DNA of 64,000 nucleotides from Pseudomonas saponiphila (GTDB lineage: Bacteria > Pseudomonadota > Gammaproteobacteria > Pseudomonadales > Pseudomonadaceae), in contig NZ_FNTJ01000001.1 of NCBI RefSeq assembly GCF_900105185.1, positions 682,001 to 746,000 of the forward strand, given 5' to 3'. Below the pieces are notes generated by a model. It saw only the letters and a list, made by a program, of their open reading frames with translations. It had not been told where the DNA came from and did no database searches. The translations under genes and the position numbers were made by a program. Below, one piece after another: positions 57,415 to 64,000 of the stretch; position 1 is the first letter of the stretch, and each line of letters starts with the position of its first letter.

Positions 57415-57919
57415 CGCCGCAGGCCGTTTCGGCCGTCTGGGCTGGCTGTGGTTGAGCGTGCTGGTCCTGGTCATCGACCAGGTCAGCAAGCTGCACTTCG
57501 AAAGTTCGTTGAGCATGTACCAGCAGGTGGTGGTGATCCCGGACTACTTCAGCTGGACCCTGGCCTACAACACCGGCGCCGCCTTCAGCTTCCTGGCTGA
57601 CAGTTCCGGCTGGCAGCGCTGGCTGTTTGCCCTGATCGCGATCGTGGTCAGCGCGGTGCTGGTGATCTGGCTCAAGCGCCTGGGGCGCAATGAAACCTGG
57701 CTGGCCGTCGCCCTGGCCCTGGTGCTGGGCGGTGCCTTGGGCAACCTTTACGACCGCATCGCCCTGGGGCACGTGATCGATTTCATCCTGGTGCACTGGC
57801 AGAACCGCTGGTACTTCCCGGCATTCAACTTCGCCGACAGCGCCATTACCGTCGGCGCGGTGATGCTGGCCCTGGATATGTTCAAGAGCAAGAAAACCGG
57901 AGAAGCCGTTCATGACTGA
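57407..57919 (+). CDS. lspA: Lipoprotein signal peptidase
   Basis: 170 aa, four membrane helices. The aspartyl protease removes signal peptides from diacylglyceryl-modified prolipoproteins. The two catalytic Asp motifs are [14 protein letters not shown] near 122 and [11 protein letters not shown] near 145; [16 protein letters not shown] is also conserved. Overlaps ileS and fkpB by 8 bp each, indicating strong translational coupling. Confidence 0.97.
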   Translation: MPNAAGRFGRLGWLWLSVLVLVIDQVSKLHFESSLSMYQQVVVIPDYFSWTLAYNTGAAFSFLADSSGWQRWLFALIAIVVSAVLVIWLKRLGRNETWLAVALALVLGGALGNLYDRIALGHVIDFILVHWQNRWYFPAFNFADSAITVGAVMLALDMFKSKKTGEAVHD

Positions 57920-58364
57920 ACAGGTATTGGCTGAACAACGCATCGGTCAGAACACCGAAGTCACTTTGCACTTCGCATTGCGCCTGGAGAACGGCGACAC
58001 CGTAGACAGCACCTTCGACAAGGCCCCGGCGACCTTCAAGGTCGGCGATGGCAACCTGCTGCCCGGGTTCGAAGCAGCGCTGTTCGGCTTCAAGGCCGGT
58101 GACAAGCGCAAGCTGACGATCGAGCCGGAAAACGCCTTCGGCCAGCCCAACCCGCAGAACGTACAGATCATCCCGCGTTCGCAGTTCCAGGACATGGAGC
58201 TGTCGGAAGGCTTGCTGGTGATCTTCAATGACGCGGCGAACACTGAATTGCCCGGTGTGGTCAAAGCCTTCGATGACGCTCAGGTCACCGTCGACTTCAA
58301 CCACCCGCTGGCCGGCAAGACCCTGACCTTCGATGTCGAGATCATCGACGTCAAAGCGCTTTAA
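57912..58364 (+). CDS. fkpB: FKBP-type peptidyl-prolyl isomerase FkpB/SlpA
   Basis: 150 aa, cytoplasmic. The SlpA-type FKBP has an insert-in-flap (IF) chaperone domain in the middle: TVTLHFALRLENGDTVDSTFDKAPATFKVGDGNLLPGFEAALFG, then KRKLTIEPENAFGQPNPQNVQIIPRSQF. Binds folding intermediates and isomerises prolyl bonds. It overlaps the end of lspA by 8 bp. A REP pair separates it from ispH. Confidence 0.93.
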   Translation: MTEQVLAEQRIGQNTEVTLHFALRLENGDTVDSTFDKAPATFKVGDGNLLPGFEAALFGFKAGDKRKLTIEPENAFGQPNPQNVQIIPRSQFQDMELSEGLLVIFNDAANTELPGVVKAFDDAQVTVDFNHPLAGKTLTFDVEIIDVKAL

Positions 58365-58369
58365 AAGCA

Positions 58370-58417
58370 TCGCCGGCAAGCTGTCTCCTATTCTGTAGGA
58401 GCTGGCTTGCCGGCGAT
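58370..58417. repeat. REP pair between fkpB and ispH
   Basis: CGCCGGCAAGCTGTCTCCTA and GTAGGAGCTGGCTTGCCGGCG, inverted, able to form a hairpin inside the ileS-lspA-fkpB-ispH transcript. Confidence 0.8.
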
Positions 58418-58467
58418 CCGCTGTCTACAACGATCTAACTTCTTGCGCGCAAGACACGAGGCACAGC

Positions 58468-59415
58468 ATGCAAATCAAACTCGCCAACCCCCGTGGCTTC
58501 TGCGCCGGTGTGGACCGGGCGATCGAAATCGTCAATCGCGCCCTGGAAGTCTTCGGGCCGCCGATCTACGTCCGGCATGAAGTGGTGCACAACAAATTTG
58601 TCGTCGAAGACCTGCGCAATCGCGGAGCGATCTTCGTCGAAGAGCTGGACCAGGTGCCGGATGACGTCATTGTCATCTTCAGCGCCCACGGTGTTTCCCA
58701 GGCAGTTCGCAACGAGGCCGCCGGTCGTGGCCTCAAGGTGTTCGATGCCACCTGCCCGCTGGTGACCAAGGTGCATATCGAAGTGGCGCGCTACAGCCGC
58801 GACGGTCGCGAATGCATCCTGATTGGCCATGCCGGCCACCCTGAAGTCGAAGGCACCATGGGCCAGTACGATGCCAGCAACGGCGGCGCCATCTACCTGG
58901 TAGAAGACGAGAAGGACGTGGCCGCGCTGCAGGTGCGCAACCCCGAGCGCCTGGCCTTCGTGACCCAGACCACCTTGTCCATGGATGACACCAGCCGGGT
59001 GATCGATGCCCTGCGTGCGCGTTTCCCGGCCATCGGCGGCCCGCGCAAGGACGACATTTGCTACGCCACGCAAAACCGCCAGGACGCGGTCAAGCAACTG
59101 GCCGACGAGTGCGACGTGGTGCTGGTGGTCGGCAGCCCCAACAGCTCCAACTCCAACCGCCTGCGCGAGCTGGCCGAGCGCATGGCCACCCCGGCCTACC
59201 TGATCGACGGTGCCGAGGATCTGCAGCGCAGCTGGTTCGACGGTGTCGAGCGCATCGGCATCACCGCCGGCGCTTCGGCTCCGGAAGTGCTGGTGCGTGG
59301 CGTGATCCAGCAACTGCAAGCCTGGGGTGCAACGGGAGCCGACGAACTGGCGGGGCGCGAAGAGAACATCACCTTCTCCATGCCCAAAGAGCTGCGGGTT
59401 CGCTCCCTGCTCTGA
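58468..59415 (+). CDS. ispH: 4-hydroxy-3-methylbut-2-enyl diphosphate reductase
   Basis: 315 aa iron-sulfur enzyme of the last step of the MEP pathway, producing IPP and DMAPP. The three cluster cysteines lie in [13 protein letters not shown] near residue 12, [12 protein letters not shown] near 96 and [11 protein letters not shown] near 197. [13 protein letters not shown] and the catalytic Glu region [10 protein letters not shown] are present. Its stop TGA abuts the stop of the convergent fimT-like gene (TGATCA) with no gap. Confidence 0.97.
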   Translation: MQIKLANPRGFCAGVDRAIEIVNRALEVFGPPIYVRHEVVHNKFVVEDLRNRGAIFVEELDQVPDDVIVIFSAHGVSQAVRNEAAGRGLKVFDATCPLVTKVHIEVARYSRDGRECILIGHAGHPEVEGTMGQYDASNGGAIYLVEDEKDVAALQVRNPERLAFVTQTTLSMDDTSRVIDALRARFPAIGGPRKDDICYATQNRQDAVKQLADECDVVLVVGSPNSSNSNRLRELAERMATPAYLIDGAEDLQRSWFDGVERIGITAGASAPEVLVRGVIQQLQAWGATGADELAGREENITFSMPKELRVRSLL

Positions 59416-59940
59416 TCAGCCTGCTGGCGCGCACAAGGCCTGCTCGGCGGAATCGCTGCGCAGGCTGACCCGCCCGCTGCGTGACAGCACCACCTGATGA
59501 CGGCCGTGCTCCTGGCCGGCCTGGCAGATGTGCAGGGTGCCGGCCTGGAAGGCGCCACTGGGCAGCAACGGGTTGCCCAGTGGGCTGAAACGCACGTAGT
59601 ACTGCACGGGGCGATTACCCACGATCAGTACCTGCCCGCCGCTGCGCCGCTCGATCAATAGCGGATTTCCCGAATCCTCCGGCCCCTTGCCACTGATGTC
59701 CAGAATGATGCGCCAGCCTTGGCTCCAGTCGTTGTCCAGGCCATGGATCAGCGCGGTGCGTTGATGCAGGATCGCCGCCGCCCGGGCATTGCGCAGGCCA
59801 CTGGCAAGCATCTGCGCGGTGTCCTGCTGGCGATTGGAGCGCAGCAGCTCACTGAAGGCGGCGCCGGACAGTGGCAGCAACAGCGCCAGCACCGCCAGCG
59901 CGCTCAGCAGTTCGATCAGGCTGAAACCCTTCTCATGCAT
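59416..59940 (-). CDS. GspH/FimT-family minor pilin
   Basis: 174 aa. Type IV prepilin leader MHEKG-FSLIELLSALAVLALLLPLSG: short positive leader, Gly before Phe, Glu at +5 and a hydrophobic helix. The rest is a GspH/FimT-type domain with SQGWRIILDISGKGPEDSG. Processed by PilD and expected to prime pilus assembly with PilVWXE. The ATG at 59940 with GGGAGGGA upstream is chosen; the longer open frame lacks the leader position. It lies on the strand opposite to pilVWXE, so it is separately expressed. Either FimT or FimU could be its counterpart. Confidence 0.88.
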   Translation of the reverse strand: MHEKGFSLIELLSALAVLALLLPLSGAAFSELLRSNRQQDTAQMLASGLRNARAAAILHQRTALIHGLDNDWSQGWRIILDISGKGPEDSGNPLLIERRSGGQVLIVGNRPVQYYVRFSPLGNPLLPSGAFQAGTLHICQAGQEHGRHQVVLSRSGRVSLRSDSAEQALCAPAG

Positions 59941-60345
59941 GCGGTATCCCTCCCTGGTGCGCCCGGTTTCACGCAATAGCTTAACGGCCCTTGAGCCAAA
60001 GGGCCGAGGTGCCAGTCTCCGACCGGCCAGGCGTTGAATTGTTATAGCCGAGGACTTTGCCAAGGCCTGCGGTGAATTTGCGTACAAAGGGTTTCAGCTA
60101 GCCGCAACCGTAGATCGTTCTGTCCGTTGTCGCCTTCGGTACGCGCTGTGTGGGGGCGCAGGGCAATGTATTGCGAGGTGTTCCAGCCAGCGCCCTGGAA
60201 GCGACGCCGAGACTAACCTCTGGAGGCGGCATCGATTTGCGCCTTCCTGGCGGAGCTCGATGGGCCATCGCCTGCGTGCGGCAGCCGCTGCGGCGAGTGG
60301 CCGGTGTCTGGCGCAATGAAAGGGGAGTCATGGAGGACGTTACGG
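59941..60345. other. 405-bp intergenic region between the fimT-like gene and pilV
   Basis: No gene I recognise. A hairpin GGCCCTT-N6-AAGGGCC lies at 59986-60005. The stretch must carry the promoter for pilVWX-pilE. A fimU gene would be expected here by comparison with P. aeruginosa and is not visible in any frame. Confidence 0.6.
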
Positions 60346-60789
60346 ATGAACCGGTGGCATGCACAGGACGGCATGTCCTTGATCGAGGTGCTGGTGGCGC
60401 TGTCGATTCTGGCGTTGGGCCTGTTGGGAGCCGCGGCGCTGCAGATCAGGGCGCTGCAGCATACCGACAGTGCGCGTATGAGCACCCAGGCCAGCTTTAT
60501 CGCCTACGACATGCTCGACCGCATCCGGGCCAATGCATCTGCCGACTACACCCTTGCCACTCCCTCTGGGGGCAGTGCGGGCACGGTGCGGGATCAGGAC
60601 TTGGCGGACTTCGCCGGCAACGTCGCCAGCTTTGGCGGCCCCAGCGCCAAGGGCCGCATCAGCGTCAGCGGGCAGGTCTATACCGTTCGCATCACCTGGG
60701 ACGACTCCCGCGCCGCGGGCCAGGTCGAAAGCCAGCGCAGCCTTGAAGTCAGCAGCCGAGTGGCGGTGGAGCCGGGAGGCACGCGGTGA
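60346..60789 (+). CDS. pilV: Type IV pilus minor pilin PilV
   Basis: 147 aa. Prepilin leader MNRWHAQDG-MSLIEVLVALSILALGLLGAAALQIRAL, with Gly before Met and Glu at +5. The rest matches PilV (MLDRIRANASADYTLA, RDQDLADFAGNVASFGG, VRITWDDSRAAGQ). The ATG at 60346 has GGAGG nine bases upstream and gives a normal leader; upstream ATGs would give an abnormal one. Its stop overlaps the pilW GTG (GTGA). Confidence 0.9.
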   Translation: MNRWHAQDGMSLIEVLVALSILALGLLGAAALQIRALQHTDSARMSTQASFIAYDMLDRIRANASADYTLATPSGGSAGTVRDQDLADFAGNVASFGGPSAKGRISVSGQVYTVRITWDDSRAAGQVESQRSLEVSSRVAVEPGGTR

Positions 60790-61496
60790 AGCGAGGCAAC
60801 TGCGGTTTTGCGCTGGTGGAGATGATGCTGGCCCTGCTCTTGGGGCTGGTGCTGGTTTTGGCCGCAACCCAGGTATTTATCGCGGCGAAGAACACCTACC
60901 TCAGCCAGAACGCCGCGGCCTACTTGCAGGAGGACGGGCGATTTGTCCTGAGCAAGATGCTCCAGGAAATTCGCATGGCGGGGCTGGCAGGTTGTTTGCG
61001 CGAGGTTGACGACGCGAGCAGCGCCACGGAGTTTTCTCGCTACCGGGCCACCCCGATTCAGTGGGACAGTGCCGAGCACAAGCTGACCCTGATCACTGCG
61101 GATGTCGGTGAGGATGGCGGGGCGCCGACCTGGAGCCTGGTCACCGACTGCCAGCGCAGCGCGGTGGCCTATTCGGGGGCTCATCAAGGAGGCGTCGGGC
61201 AGCAGGTGTTTGCCTTGCGACGAGTGTTCTACAGCTTCAGGAACCGTCAACTGTTGCTGGGCAGTGGCCTGGGCAAGCAGCAAGCAGTGCTGCTGGACAA
61301 CGTCGAAGCCTTTGACGTCGGTTTCGGTGTGGCCCGCACTGCAACGGATAGCGAGGTTTCAAGCTACAGCTCGCATCCGGGTGATCCGGCGCGGATTCGC
61401 AGCGTGCGATTGCGCCTGACCCTGGCCGATCCCGACGCCCGTGTCCGCCCGCAGAGCTACACGGTGGTAGTGGCCTTGCGCAACAGGTTGCCCTGA
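60786..61496 (+). CDS. pilW: Type IV pilus minor pilin PilW
   Basis: 236 aa. Prepilin leader MKRGNCG-FALVEMMLALLLGLVLVLAATQVFIAAKNTYL. The family motif AAAYLQEDGRFVLSKMLQEIRMAGLAGC follows, a strong PilW signature. GTG start overlapping the pilV stop. It ends in a 1-bp overlap with pilX (TGATG). A likely scaffold of the pilus-tip complex with PilX and, in other species, PilY1. Confidence 0.9.
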   Translation: MKRGNCGFALVEMMLALLLGLVLVLAATQVFIAAKNTYLSQNAAAYLQEDGRFVLSKMLQEIRMAGLAGCLREVDDASSATEFSRYRATPIQWDSAEHKLTLITADVGEDGGAPTWSLVTDCQRSAVAYSGAHQGGVGQQVFALRRVFYSFRNRQLLLGSGLGKQQAVLLDNVEAFDVGFGVARTATDSEVSSYSSHPGDPARIRSVRLRLTLADPDARVRPQSYTVVVALRNRLP

Positions 61497-61978
61497 TGAG
61501 GTTCGCGGCAGGATTCAAGCCCGTCGGTGAGCGGGGCATGGCGCTGTTGGTGAGTCTGGTGTTTCTGCTGGTGCTGAGCCTGATTGGCCTGTCATCCCTG
61601 CAGAACGCCACTTTGCAGGAAAAGATGGCCGCCAGTCTGGTCCGGCACAATCGGGCTTTCCAGGCCGCGGAGGCGGCGTTGCGCCTGGGGGAAAGCGCGG
61701 TCCGCCAGGGTGATTACTCTTTGCCGCTGTGCGCAGATCCTGTGCGCTGCGCACCTCCCGCTGAATCGACGGTGGTCAACGGTGCCGGGTTCAATGAGGT
61801 TTCGGCCGTGACCTGGATCGCCACTGGCGAGGGTTTTTATGCGGTGCAGAACCTGGGGACTGTCCTGAATGCGGTCGGCCTGCCCCCCGACACCTCGGCC
61901 ACGTTGTACCGAGTGACTGCAATAGGGCTGGCGGGGCAGGCGCGCAGCGTGCTTGAGAGCATTTATGCCAAGTACTGA
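61496..61978 (+). CDS. pilX: Type IV pilus minor pilin PilX
   Basis: 160 aa. N-terminal GERG-MALLVSLVFLLVLSLIGLSSLQNATLQEKMAASLVRHNRAFQAAEAALRLGE is the PilX hallmark, lacking the Glu at +5 usual in pilins, as PilX proteins do. The C-terminal part is short (LYRVTAIGLAGQARSVLESIYAKY). Translationally coupled to pilW and overlapping the next small gene by 14 bp. Confidence 0.9.
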   Translation: MRFAAGFKPVGERGMALLVSLVFLLVLSLIGLSSLQNATLQEKMAASLVRHNRAFQAAEAALRLGESAVRQGDYSLPLCADPVRCAPPAESTVVNGAGFNEVSAVTWIATGEGFYAVQNLGTVLNAVGLPPDTSATLYRVTAIGLAGQARSVLESIYAKY

Positions 61979-62429
61979 GTCCGGCGTGCTTCGATACCTG
62001 CGGCCGTTGGTGTTTGCAGTCGCGCTGCCGGGCAATTGGGGGCTGGTTGTCGCGAGTGATGTCCAGTCGCCAGCCACGGTAGCTGATCAGGTTTCGCAGC
62101 CGTTCGGTCTATCCGGTCCGTGGCCCTTGAGTGCTGGGTGGTTCAAGGCTGGCGTGGGATGTTCAAGCCTGGCCTGCGGGAAATTGATCGAGTTGCAGGC
62201 GTTCAGCGGTAAGATGCTCGGCGCCGCGCCGCTGGACGCCGACGGTGCCGGAGACGTGGCGGACAAGGAAGCCTTCTTCACGGGCACCGTTGATGCGCTC
62301 ACCGGCCGTGCGGGTGTTTCCAGCCATCAGCCCCGCAAGATCGTCAGCGACCCTGGCGGCGCCAGCAGCTCCCTGGAGGAAAGCTCCAGGGGTGGCAGCC
62401 GGCGCATCCTGTGGCGACAAATTCAGTAA
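61965..62429 (+). CDS. Small gene in the pilY1 position (possible mini-PilY1 or remnant)
   Basis: 154 aa starting inside the end of pilX. N-terminus: a hydrophobic, secretion-like segment (LRYLRPLVFAVALPGNWGLVVAS). C-terminal half: LIELQAFSGKMLGAAPLDADGAGDVADKEAF has a D-x-D-x-x-x-D-x-x-D calcium-loop-like pattern, then QPRKIVSDPGG and a final RRILWRQIQ. These resemble the end of PilY1-type proteins as I remember them (ELDALSGK..., xRPRI..., GRxSWRQI). Full pilY1 encodes over 1000 aa, so this would be a huge internal deletion or a miniaturised version. It could alternatively be PilY2-like. No homology search was possible. Confidence 0.6.
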   Translation: MPSTESGVLRYLRPLVFAVALPGNWGLVVASDVQSPATVADQVSQPFGLSGPWPLSAGWFKAGVGCSSLACGKLIELQAFSGKMLGAAPLDADGAGDVADKEAFFTGTVDALTGRAGVSSHQPRKIVSDPGGASSSLEESSRGGSRRILWRQIQ

Positions 62430-62444
62430 GCGAGATTCTTGACC

Positions 62445-62846
62445 ATGCGCAGATCCAACCAAGGTTTTACCCTGATCGAAATCATGATCGTGATTGCGAT
62501 CATAGGTCTGGTCCTGACCTTGAGCCTTCCCAGCATCACCGAACACCTGAAGAAGCCCCATCGCAGCGAGATCGCGGCGTTGCTCACCGAGCAGGCGCAG
62601 CAGCTCGAACGCCACTTTTCCAAAGCCGGTGTCTACAGCAACGCCCCGGACCTGAGTGCTGGCAACGATTACTACAGCATTGCCCCGACCCTGACCGACA
62701 CCGGCTTCTCGCTGACCGCTTCGCCCAAGGCCGATACGCTGATGGCGGGGGACAAATGCGGCAGTTTCAGCATCGATCAAACCGGCGCCACCAGCGTCAG
62801 CGGTCAGGCCGAAGGACTGACGGCCAAGGACTGCTGGGGGCGTTGA
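62445..62846 (+). CDS. pilE: Type IV pilus minor pilin PilE
   Basis: 133 aa. Prepilin leader MRRSNQG-FTLIEIMIVIAIIGLVLTLSLPSITEHLKKPHRSEIAALLTEQAQQLERHFSKAG, with a canonical Gly, Phe and Glu at +5. Two cysteines (KCGSFS, KDCWG) can form the terminal disulfide loop. It matches PilE rather than PilA by short length and the YSIAPTLTDTGFSLTASP segment. The ATG at 62445 is used; a TTG at 62439 is in frame. Followed by thiO. Confidence 0.88.
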   Translation: MRRSNQGFTLIEIMIVIAIIGLVLTLSLPSITEHLKKPHRSEIAALLTEQAQQLERHFSKAGVYSNAPDLSAGNDYYSIAPTLTDTGFSLTASPKADTLMAGDKCGSFSIDQTGATSVSGQAEGLTAKDCWGR

Positions 62847-62901
62847 TCACTTGTTTCGGGGGCTGCGGCGCCCACTGTCTTTCTCTTGAATGGATCTGAC
62901 T

Positions 62902-64000
62902 ATGGTTGAACAACAGCAAGTGCTGGTGGTGGGCGGCGGGGTGATCGGTCTGCTCACGGCCTTCAATCTGGCGTCCCGGGGCCAGCGGGTACGACTTGTG
63001 GAGCGCTCGGAGTTGGGGCGTGAGTCGTCTTGGGCCGGTGGCGGGATCGTCTCGCCGCTGTATCCCTGGCGCTACAGCCCGGCGGTTACGGCCCTGGCCC
63101 ACTGGTCCCAGGATTTTTATCCACAGCTGGCGCAGCAACTGTTGAACGCCACCGGGGTCGATCCCGAGGTCCACACCACCGGGCTCTACTGGCTGGATCT
63201 CGAAGATCAGGCCCAGGCGCTGGAGTGGGCGCAACGCGAAGGCCGTCCCCTGAGTGCCGTGGATATCTCCGCGGTGCATGACGGAGTGCCGGTGCTGGGC
63301 GCCGGCTACCAGCGGGCGATCTACATGGCCAATGTGGCCAATGTGCGTAACCCGCGTCTGGTCAAATCCCTCAAGGCGGCATTGCAGGCCTTGCCCAATG
63401 TGCGCATTGACGAGCAATGCGCGGTCAGTGGTTTTATCCGCGACGGCCAGCAAGTGGTAGGGGTGCATAGCTCGCTCGGAGAGATTCGTGCCGATCAGGT
63501 GGTGCTTTGTGCCGGTGCCTGGAGTGGCGAGTTGCTTGCCAGCCTGGGGCTGGAGCTGCCAGTGGAGCCGGTTAAAGGGCAGATGATCCTCTACAAGTGC
63601 GCTGCTGATTTCCTATCCTGCATGGTTCTGGCCAAGGGGCGTTATGCCATTCCCCGACGTGACGGCCATATCCTGGTGGGCAGCACTCTGGAGCATGAGG
63701 GCTTCGACAAGACCCCGACCGCCTCGGCACTGGAGAGCCTCAAGGCCTCGGCCGTCGAGCTGATCCCGGCCCTGGCGGATGCCGAAGTGGTGGGGCACTG
63801 GGCCGGGCTGCGCCCCGGCTCTCCCGAGGGTATTCCCTATATCGGAGCGGTTCCCGGGTTTGCCGGCCTGTGGCTCAACTGCGGGCATTACCGCAACGGT
63901 CTGGTGCTGGCACCGGCTTCCTGCCAGTTGTTCTGCGACCTGTTGCTGGGGCATCCACCGATCATCGATCCGGCGCCCTATGCCCCCGAAGGGCGTGTCT
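62902..64000 (+). CDS. thiO: Glycine/D-amino-acid oxidase ThiO (runs off the window)
   Basis: At least 366 codons, no stop before the window edge, so the last few residues are missing. N-terminal FAD-binding LVVGGGVIGLLTAFNLASRG (GxGxxG) and the acidic end of strand 2 (VRLVERSELG). GGGIVSPLYPWRY, VVLCAGAWSGELL, KGQMILYK and HWAGLRPGSPEGIPYIG with GHYRNGLVLAP are ThiO/DAAO signatures. It oxidises glycine to iminoacetate for the thiamine thiazole ring. It starts 55 bp after pilE. Not complete at its 3' end. Confidence 0.92.
   Translation, partial: MVEQQQVLVVGGGVIGLLTAFNLASRGQRVRLVERSELGRESSWAGGGIVSPLYPWRYSPAVTALAHWSQDFYPQLAQQLLNATGVDPEVHTTGLYWLDLEDQAQALEWAQREGRPLSAVDISAVHDGVPVLGAGYQRAIYMANVANVRNPRLVKSLKAALQALPNVRIDEQCAVSGFIRDGQQVVGVHSSLGEIRADQVVLCAGAWSGELLASLGLELPVEPVKGQMILYKCAADFLSCMVLAKGRYAIPRRDGHILVGSTLEHEGFDKTPTASALESLKASAVELIPALADAEVVGHWAGLRPGSPEGIPYIGAVPGFAGLWLNCGHYRNGLVLAPASCQLFCDLLLGHPPIIDPAPYAPEGRV

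Noticed and set aside
55510..57516. A 668-codon open frame antisense to ileS
   Set aside because: Antisense to a clearly real, fully conserved synthetase; composition typical of a codon-bias shadow.
60112..60135. AlgR-like sequence (CCGTTGTC) upstream of pilV
   Set aside because: One base short of the CCGTTCGTC consensus and single; too weak to call, although the P. aeruginosa operon is AlgR-controlled.

Overview
The window looks like a chromosomal segment of a fluorescent Pseudomonas (P. fluorescens / P. protegens type). It is GC-rich and carries the characteristic REP palindromes with a GCCGGCaAGCCGGCTCCTAC core. The neighbourhoods ispB / rplU-rpmA-obg-proB, rpsT / murJ-ribF-ileS-lspA-fkpB-ispH, radA-mapZ-cstA-ybdD-yjiA-glyA-morA-ettA and katB-ankB match, from memory, the gene order of P. 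aeruginosa around PA4548-PA4613. Species assignment is an inference. I see no tRNA, rRNA, CRISPR array, prophage or integron.

Layout. 0-5.7 kb: purine permease-trmA operon, a small secreted protein, a DJ-1-like protein without the usual cysteine, a higBA toxin-antitoxin pair with a perfect inverted-repeat operator, and an MFS exporter. 6-9 kb: cioAB cyanide-insensitive quinol oxidase with a DUF2474 micro-subunit and an Anr/FNR-type box upstream. 9-16 kb: rlmG, fpr, mscL, then periplasmic catalase katB with its partner ankB, radA and a secreted protein. 16-32 kb: c-di-GMP receptor mapZ, cstA-ybdD-yjiA, a dctA-like transporter with two GntR/FCD regulators and two matching operator-like sites, glyA, the GGDEF-EAL protein morA, ettA and gdhA. 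32-41 kb: a Gre-factor-like protein, several lipoproteins and periplasmic proteins of unknown role, and a Lon-like protease.

41-44 kb holds the clearest mobile element: a complete 2641-bp IS21-family insertion (istA-istB). It has TG...CA ends and a 7-bp target duplication and splits a UPF0114 (YqhA-type) membrane-protein gene. Removing the IS and one duplication restores the reading frame exactly. 44-59 kb is core housekeeping: fklB, an iron-regulated small gene under a Fur box, yjdM, ispB, ribosomal proteins L21, L27 and S20, obg, proB, murJ, ribF, ileS, lspA, fkpB and ispH.

59.4-62.9 kb is a type IV pilus minor-pilin locus. A fimT/gspH-like gene lies on the minus strand, then pilV-pilW-pilX-[small ORF]-pilE. 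Where full pilY1 (over 1000 codons in relatives) and pilY2 would be expected there is only a 154-codon gene. It has a secretion-like start and a C-terminus reminiscent of PilY1, suggesting a deletion remnant or a miniaturised PilY1. The window ends inside thiO.

The most interesting points are the mini-pilY1, the IS21 insertion with its array of transposase-site-like repeats, the paired operator motifs at dctA, the 89-bp inverted-repeat element between rpmA and obg, and the cysteine-less DJ-1 homologue. I did not find a convincing wholly new defence or biosynthetic system.
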